Shown: piece after piece, positions 57,668-64,000 of the stretch
Position numbering within the stretch: the first letter of the stretch is position 1
How the letters are laid out: each line of letters opens with the position of its first letter
DNA from: Gossypium raimondii
Taxonomy: Eukaryota > Streptophyta > Magnoliopsida > Malvales > Malvaceae
DNA: 64,000 nt
Assembly (NCBI RefSeq): GCF_025698545.1
Contig: NC_068569.1
Coordinates: forward strand, 1,178,001 to 1,242,000
Reading direction: 5' to 3'
Notes under the pieces: generated by a model
The model's input: only the letters and a program-made list of their open reading frames with translations
What the model was told of the DNA's origin: nothing
The model's database searches: none
Position numbers and translations under genes: made by a program

Positions 57668-60600
57668 ATGTCTGGGGGAGACACGCAAAATTGCTTGAGG
57701 AAAGCACTTGGAGCCATCAAAGATACCACCACTGTTTCATTGGCTAAAGTGAACAGTGATTATAAGGTGGATTTAGCTGTCAAAGATGGTTATTTCAACT
57801 ATGGCTGTTGCTGGTCTTTATTGATTATGCATTTATTATTATTGTTTTGCAGGATTTGGATGTTGCTATAGTCAAGGCCACAAATCATCATGAACGCCCT
57901 GCAAAAGAAAAACACATTAGAGGTGGATACCCACATTCTAATTATAGTGATTCAGCACTTTATGGATTCGTTATAAATAAGACTTGGTTTTTTTCCCCCC
58001 CGTTTTCACAGCCATTTTCGCTGCCATTTCTGCTGCTCGGCCTCGGGCTGATGTTGCATATTGCATCTATGCTCTTGCTAGGCGGTTGTCAAGGACACAT
58101 AATTGGGCGGTATGTTAAAACATTAACAAACATACCGTGATTGATGGGTGTTTGTTGAAATTTGATTGATTGTCTGGATGTTTGTTTGGCTGGCATTTAG
58201 GTTGCATTGAAAACTTTGATAGTCATTCATCGTGCTTTAAGGGAGGTGGATCCAACATTTCATGAAGAAGTCATTAACTATGGCAGAAGTAGACGCCATA
58301 TGCTTAACATGTCTCATTTCAGGGATGATTCCAGCCCAACTGGTACCTTATCTTCTAACAATCCATATTTTCTATTTTCAGAAAGCTGAAGAAGTTCCTT
58401 GTTTATCCAATCTTTAAGGGTAAACAACATTGGTAGCCACTCGATTATTAGTTTATTTATTTTTTATCACTCAATTATAAAAAATTATAAAATGATCACT
58501 CAATTATTAGATTTTTTTCGTTATTGTGCCAAATTTAAAAGCTTACAGGTCATCTTTTTATTGGCTGTTAATGACAAAAGAAAGGACAAAATTAAATAAT
58601 TTAGTGAAAATTTTGTAATTTTTCATAATTTGATAATATAAAATGAAGCCTATGTATAGTTGGGTGACTAACAATGTAGTTTATCCAATGTTTAACCATT
58701 TTGCTGCACAGCATGGGATTGTTCAGCCTGGGTTCGCAATTATGCCTCGTTCTTGGAGGAGAGGTTGGAATGCTTCCGCGTCTTGAAGTATGACATCGAG
58801 ATGGAAGGCCATGTAAGAAGCTCTTGCTATATCTCTTTCTATTTTCGGGAAGAAATAAAACATAAGCTCCTGAAGTTATGCTTTACCTTATGGCACAAGT
58901 TATGCCATCTGTTCTTAGAACTGCAACTATATCTCTTTCAGGCTCTTTAATTTTTTCTTTTTTGCAACTGAACTATTTGGAGATTTCATAAATTTAAATA
59001 TTCTTACAGAGAACCAAAGATTTGGACACTGCAGAGGTGGTTGAACATTTGCCAGCACTGCAACAGCTCCTTTTTCGAGTTCTTGGCTGTCAGGTGAGTA
59101 CACAATTCCTGTTGTGTTCCACAAAATCCCCCCCCCCCACCCCCGCTTCTTTTTAGTGGGAATATTAATAGAATTTGTGTGCAGCCACTAGGTGCAGCTG
59201 CTTACAATCTTGTGATCCAATTGGCACTTTCTTTGGTATGTTCATTTTTAAACATAGTACCCATCTATGCTCCCAACATTCTCTTGTCCTTACCCTTTAG
59301 TCATTTCAAACAGGTTGCTTCTGAAAGTGTCAAAATATATCGAGCTTTAAGTGATGGTACCGTGAATCTCGTAGACAAGGTAAGCTGTAATTTTAACTTT
59401 CTAAACGAAACGCTTTTCTTTTCAGTAAATCATGTATTTATGATGCTCTAAACAATGTCAGTTCTTTGACATGCAACGTCCTGATGCCATGAGAGCTTTG
59501 AGTATATACAGGAGATTCAGGCAACAGGTAAATTGATGTCCCAGTTCCTAGCGTAAATGAAGATGATTTAAAACTCTAGGGGAATTGTACACTTTGTATT
59601 TGCAGGCAGAAGTTCTTTCTGAATTCTATGAAGTATGTAAAAGACTTAATGCTGGGCGTGGTGAAAGGTTTATTAAGATAGAACAGGTTAGGATACTTCA
59701 ACTTTAGTGCCTTCTGAAACAGAGTATGTAAAATTTTCTTTTTGGTGTAATGTTGAAGCCCCCTGCATCGTTTCTACAAGCAATGGAAGAGTATGTAAGA
59801 GAACCTCCACAGGCTTCAACAATGCGTAAAGATCAGGTCTACAAAATAATTTTGTATCTATTTCTATTCCTTTGCATACATGCAGTTATATATAATATTT
59901 GCATATATTTTGAACAAGCAGATTGAGAAACCCAAAGAAGTGTTGGCCATTGAGTACAAGAAAGCCCCAGTGGTGCAGCAATGTTCACCATCACCTCCTT
60001 TGCCAGAACCTGAAGAAGAAGTGGAGAAAGTGGAAAAGCCTATTGCTGAACCACCAGATTTGTTGGTAATTTCAATGTCTCTTTTTTCAGTTTCATCTGC
60101 AAATTTTGTAGTTTCATTTTGAACTTTTCTTTTTGTTGCTAGGGACTAAATGATCCCGCCCCAGTTGCTTCTAAATTAGATGAGAAGAATGCCTTGGCAT
60201 TGGCTATTGTTCCTGCTGGTGGTTTTCCAGCTGAGCAAACGACTTCTACTGCTGCTCAAGTTCAAGCAAATGGTACTACGGGCTGGGAATTGGCACTTGT
60301 CACTGCTCCAAGCTCAAATGACAGTGCCACTGCCACTAACAAAATGGTACATATCAGAAGGCTATCGGCATATTAGACTGTAATGACTTGTTCATGTATG
60401 TCTCACTGATACTATTTTAATTGAAAGGTTGGAGGATTCGACAAGTTTATATTGGACAGCCTGTATGAGGATGCACTCCAAAGAAGCAACCAGAACGTCA
60501 GCTATAATCCATGGGAACCACCTCCAGCATCTGCTGCTATGATGCAACAACCAATACAAGAACCCTTTTACGGCTCTGACCCACCTTCAGTCCAGATAGC

Positions 60601-60763
60601 CGCAATGGCGAACCAGCATCAGGCTTTCATGTTGCAGCAGCAGATGATGATGATGATGGGCCCACAGCAGTCGCCTTCTAATGCTTTCGTAAATACTTAT
60701 GGAGCCAGTGTCCGCCCTTGCAACTCAGGTATGCCTGTTCAGCCATATACAGGCCTTATATAG
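57668..60763 (+). CDS. putative clathrin assembly protein, AP180 N-terminal homology (ANTH) domain (At5g35200-like)
   Basis: Adaptor that binds PtdIns(4,5)P2 and clathrin at coated pits. Fourteen coding exons: 57668-57766, 57853-57922, 58012-58109, 58201-58342, 58712-58812, 59010-59093, 59185-59235, 59314-59379, 59462-59527, 59606-59686, 59759-59836, 59922-60065, 60143-60346, 60428-60763. They total 1620 nt (539 aa). The ANTH domain covers about residues 5-275. It carries the lipid-binding signature K-x9-K-x-K-H ([14 protein letters not shown], from K41) and [20 protein letters not shown]. The C-terminal half is disordered and acidic/Pro-rich, with [40 protein letters not shown] and the conserved tail PYTGLI. 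Met- and Gln-rich runs ([12 protein letters not shown]) lie near 465. Intron 4 holds a MITE (58418-58686). Confidence 0.95.
58418..58686. mobile_element. MULE-type MITE, 269 bp, in intron 4 of the ANTH gene
   Basis: The left end GGGTAAACAACATTGGTAGC pairs with the right end, whose reverse complement is GGATAAACTACATTGTTAG. The flanks AATCTTTAA (58409-58417) and AATGTTTAA (58687-58695) match at 8 of 9 positions, the 9-bp duplication typical of Mutator-like elements. The similarity extends outward (GTTTATCCAAT on both sides). No coding capacity. Confidence 0.7.
59129..59144 (+). repeat. C-rich tract in intron 6 of the ANTH gene
   Basis: Two C-runs split by one A (CCCCCCCCCACCCCC), which could form G-quadruplex or i-motif structures. 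Likely to vary in length. Confidence 0.7.
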
Positions 60764-61104
60764 ACACGCTGGACGAGAAAAATGTCGAGGCACACGAAGA
60801 TGCAACGTTCGAATTGTCAAATGTGAACATGTTTTGTAGCATATTTTGTCAATGCCCAGCAATTAGCGTATTCTTTTGTTATTTGATTATTTTCATTGAT
60901 CATCTGTAATTAGCTTAGCTATATTAAGAATAAACATGTTTGTTTATTTGTTTAAATTTGTTTGTTTATGGATTCATCAACTGGTTTTAAAAATATGTTA
61001 CAAATAGATGTGTATGTATATATGTGAAAAATAAAAAGATGGGACAAATCAGGAAAAGCCACTGCCTTGTTACATCAACCAGGACGACAAAAAAAAAGAG
61101 TCCA
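60764..61104. other. convergent 3' flanks of ANTH and VAMP71 genes
   Basis: About 340 bp with the likely 3' UTRs of both genes. No other feature. Confidence 0.6.
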
Positions 61105-62026
61105 TCAAAAAACAAATGCGAACAGAATATAAGCGATGATCAGCGAAAGCAGCAGTATCAATGTCACCCTGCAAGACAAACAAAAATTCATAAATGAAAT
61201 TGCTGCTAAAAGACTGAACTATGATTAGCCTCTCTCTCTCTCTATATATATATATATGTACTTACGTGATCTTGCAATTACTCCACCACATGGCATTCTT
61301 GTAACGACGAGATTGCTTTTTGAATCGAAGTGAATTCCCCTGCATTGTGCTTGCCTTTTCAACCAGCAACTCCAACCGGTCGCCTCTCTCCAATACTTTT
61401 TCAATGTTGTCAATCATTACACTACGTACCTGTACGTACAAATTTATGAAAAAATTGGAATTTCAGGGATAAAAATCATAATATATATATGCAAAATTTG
61501 CCTACGTACGTACCTGGCTCATTTCCCCTTTCAACCGGTTTAATCTGTCAGCATTGGGATCAGTTGAAAAATGTTCCATTTGTTGACTCATGACCCTGGA
61601 GAATTCTTCATTCATAGCATAACCCGAAGCTGACTGAATAGCACGACCATATGTCTTTACAAATTTTTGATGAATCTCTTCAAGGAAAGCAAAAGGGATT
61701 CTCCCTATATACATAATTCATAATATCAATAAAATTAATCAAATGCCAACCAATGAGAAATAAAGAAAAACATGGAATAATTGTAAAGGAAACTGCTTAC
61801 TGCCGGAGGCATCGTCGGCCATGCAAAGAACGGTGAGGCCATCGGTTCTTTTGACATGAAAAATATAACGATCATGGGAAAAAGAAGAATTGCTATCGTT
61901 CTTTCCTTGGCTCATCTTCTCCAAAATCTGTCTTGCTACGGTGCTGGCATTTGTTTGAGTAGCGCTAAACTCCGCCAAAACAACCTGCCCCCTTGCCACC
62001 ATCCCATATAAAATCCCCATTTTCAT
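61105..62026 (-). CDS. VAMP71-like: VAMP71-family longin R-SNARE (VAMP711/712/713-like)
   Basis: R-SNARE for fusion at the vacuole/late endosome. Coding exons on the minus strand: 61801-62026, 61514-61704, 61266-61429, 61105-61168. They total 645 nt (214 aa). The N-terminal longin domain (ILYGMVARGQVVLAEFSA) runs to about residue 115. The SNARE helix has its zero-layer Arg at 154 (KVLERGDRLELL). A C-terminal anchor follows (TLILLLSLIIAYILFAFVF). Two in-frame ATGs exist, at 62026 (MKMGILYG) and 62020 (MGILYG). The second gives the family-typical N-terminus, so the first may be used rarely or not at all. The protein ends right after the membrane anchor and lacks the short luminal tail (LPSC-like) that I recall in VAMP711 and VAMP714. 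Confidence 0.92.
61230..61257 (+). repeat. CT/AT microsatellite in VAMP71 intron 3
   Basis: A (CT)n run followed directly by an (AT)n run. Likely polymorphic in length. Confidence 0.9.
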
Positions 62027-62110
62027 AAATGGGGAGTTGGCGATTGAGGATCGGTGGCGTGGATGCTAGATTTTTAAGGGCTGAGAAATGAGAAAATGGA
62101 ACGGCAAAAT

Positions 62111-62119
62111 ATATTTATA
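62111..62119 (-). promoter_or_regulatory. TATA box of the VAMP71 gene
   Basis: Minus-strand TATAAATAT about 85 nt upstream of the first ATG. Positional inference. Confidence 0.4.
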
Positions 62120-62464
62120 TAATAAAACAAAGAAAGAGAGGAGGGAAGGAATAGATACAGGGATGAATTGGCGAGTTTGACGGGTTGAAGAAACGTGGAC
62201 CAATCATATTGCGTTTCCATGGGTGGGAACAAATGGAAAAAAAAGAAAGGGTGTACAGTCTGGATATGATGCTGCTGCAATCAAAACCGTCACTAGCACT
62301 TCATCATTCCACTTTATTTAATCCCATTAGCTCTCTGACTGTTTTTCCTTTTCCCTTCGTTTATAGCATAATTAATAATTGTAACAATACCATAATTTGT
62401 AATCCCATAATAGAATGCTAAAATATTTTGTTAAATAAAGACAACAATTCAGACAAATAACTCA
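62120..62464. other. VAMP71 upstream region
   Basis: Presumed promoter and spacer; no other gene seen. Confidence 0.45.
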
Positions 62465-62748
62465 TATGTGGTCAAGGTTTTGATTAAGGGGTTGGAAGAT
62501 TTAAGTCCCATCGTATGTAGAAAGGTTTATAGGGTTATGCATTCTGAACGATAGTGGATCAAAAATGTGTCCAGAGAAAATAATTTAATTGCGGATGGTT
62601 TGGCTAGACTCTGTTTAGCATGGAAGTCAAGCTTATAAATTTTTTATGTTCCTCAAAATGATGTGTTGGAGGCTCTTCAACAAGACAAAGCGGTACATTT
62701 GAGCAATTCATTTGATGTAATCTTGTTTTATTTTTCACCAAAAAAAAT
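62465..62748 (+). mobile_element. LINE 3' end remnant with RNase H-like coding trace
   Basis: One frame reads WIKNVSRENNLIADGLARL at about 62548-62605. This is the pattern W-I-x-x-V-x-R-E-x-N-x-x-A-D-x-L-A seen at the end of RNase H domains in plant LINEs. A stop precedes and follows it, so only a fragment is left. Downstream, TTTGATGTAATCTTG and TTTTATTTTTCACC lead into an A-run (62740-62746) like a LINE tail. Confidence 0.6.
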
Positions 62749-63331
62749 TCAGTACCTATCTAAGTAATCCAAAAGAGAGAAACATTCATTTTTTGGTAAA
62801 AGAATCGTGAAGGTACTTGGATTTGAAGTCAAATTACATTTTATCCTTTTTACTTAAAAAATGAGTAAATTAGTCACCATGCGTTAAATCAAAGAATAAA
62901 TTGGTTATTTTTATTAAATATACAATCATTATTTATTGTTAAAAACTAACGTGACAGACATAATAACCAAACAATAACACATGGGCATATCACGTGTACT
63001 TTATGTTGACGTACAATGACTCGTTTTTAACCGTAAAAATAGATGAAATATTTAATAAAAGACCAACTTATTCTTTGATCTAGAATATAAGAATTAATTT
63101 ACATACTTTTGAATAAATTGATATGATTTAAAAATATGTTCATGAATAAATATATATAATTTATTTTATTTAAATTGCATGTTTTAAATTTTAATTCAAT
63201 TGTTCACTATTTGATTTTATACATTTCATAGATTACTTCGTAGGTTTAAAGTTGAATTGCTTTTAGTGTTGAAATATTTTCCTTTAGGGAAAAAGATTTT
63301 CGAAAGTAATTTAAGAATCTAGAAATTAAAA
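62749..63331. other. spacer with a possible decayed MITE
   Basis: ATCAAAGAATAAATTGGTTA near 62888-62907 is mirrored by CCAACTTATTCTTTGATCTA near 63063-63082, suggesting an old inverted-repeat element of about 200-270 bp. Ends not resolved. No gene. Confidence 0.4.
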
Positions 63332-63866
63332 GGTTAAATTTTGTTATTAATATATGTACTTTTTGAAAATTGTGAATTTAGTCCATATACTTTAAATTGA
63401 TAAATATTAGTACATGTACTTTTTGAATTGGTCAATTTCAGTCCGTGTATTTTTTTATTTTTGAAATTTTAGTCTTGATGAAATAGTAGCAATTAAATTC
63501 GTTTGGTTAAATTCAATTATTAGTCTCAGTATTAATTGTATGCATAGTTGTACATTTAGTCAGTATTCTCTAATTGGATCATTTTAAGTCCCTATACTTT
63601 TTTAATTTTGAAATATATTTGTCAACACAAATGACCGCCATTAATCCATTAACTAGATTTTTAGTGAGTGATATGTGGAAATAACAAGTTGATATGGAAT
63701 TATGCATAAGTTAATATGTTTGTCGCATTATATTTTTGAAATAAAAACATTAATTTAATAAATTTAACAGTTATTGTTCGGTGAGGACTAAATATGATCA
63801 ATTTAAAATACAGGTGTTAAATCCACAACTTTCATAAAGTACAGGGACTAATATCAAATTTTAATC
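63332..63866. mobile_element. MULE-type MITE, 535 bp, with perfect 9-bp target duplication
   Basis: The left end GGTTAAATTTTGTTATTAAT pairs with the right end, whose reverse complement is GATTAAAATTTGATATTAGT. Similarity continues inward (GTACTTT...TTGTG.ATTTA). Flanked by AAATTAAAA at 63323-63331 and AAATTAAAA at 63867-63875. A perfect 9-bp duplication is the Mutator hallmark. The interior has only short non-coding stretches. Confidence 0.8.
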
Positions 63867-64000
63867 AAATTAAAATGTTGATTGTTAGCCCATTGTTTAA
63901 CCCATAGGCCCTAATGAATTTCTTTTCTGGGTTTCATTAATTTTGGGGTTGTGAAGTTCAGAGCTTGTCGACTGATCTTTGGCCCAAATTAAACTCAATA

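Overview
The window is nuclear DNA of a dicot plant. Long AT-rich spacers, GT-AG introns, plant-specific protein families and stacked transposon debris all point that way. The ~3 kb LTRs that end in GGTGTTACA, and the small elements around them, look to me like Malvaceae, probably cotton (Gossypium). That is inference from recalled repeat styles, not a database match.

Layout, left to right. 1-692: broken 3' part of a 2-oxoglutarate/Fe(II) dioxygenase gene (+). 1358-6029: vacuolar H+-pyrophosphatase (-), 8 coding exons, 770 aa. 6.7-15.6 kb: gene-free and filled with nested MITEs, a SINE-like piece and AT-rich spacer. 15638-17768: small RING-H2 protein (+). 18.8-19.8 kb: a tandem array with two intact tRNA-Arg(TCG) genes and one broken copy. 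20.6-21.2 kb: a long fold-back element. 22571-24567: type-B MGDG synthase (+). 26559-26993: secreted eight-cysteine protein (+). 27.2-37.0 kb: a repeat island of three old LTRs, one still joined to its primer-binding site, with a GC-rich hAT MITE inserted in the first. 37945-39008: ARPC3 (+). 40359-41531: intronless ARM-like protein (-). 42-48.7 kb: spacer with two nested MITEs. 48770-52244: CLC-g-type chloride channel (+). 52806-54859: CRCK3-like kinase (-). 57668-60763: AP180 N-terminal homology (ANTH) clathrin adaptor (+). 61105-62026: VAMP71-type R-SNARE (-). 62.0-64.0 kb: a LINE remnant and MITEs.

There is no operon or obvious gene cluster. By family knowledge several genes serve endomembranes: the H+-PPase, CLC-g and VAMP71 act at the vacuole, the ANTH adaptor in clathrin coats, ARPC3 in actin branching and MGDG synthase in plastid-type lipid supply. 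Their neighbourhood is probably chance. All exon boundaries were drawn by eye from splice consensus, reading frame and family alignment from memory. Each multi-exon CDS sums to a whole number of codons at a length close to what I recall for its family.

I found no convincing undescribed gene system. The most distinctive signals are the nested transposons with readable target-site duplications, LTR-specific tandem arrays, the triplicated tRNA-Arg locus, the Ala at the gating-Glu position of the CLC, and a His/Arg-rich insert in the eight-cysteine protein.
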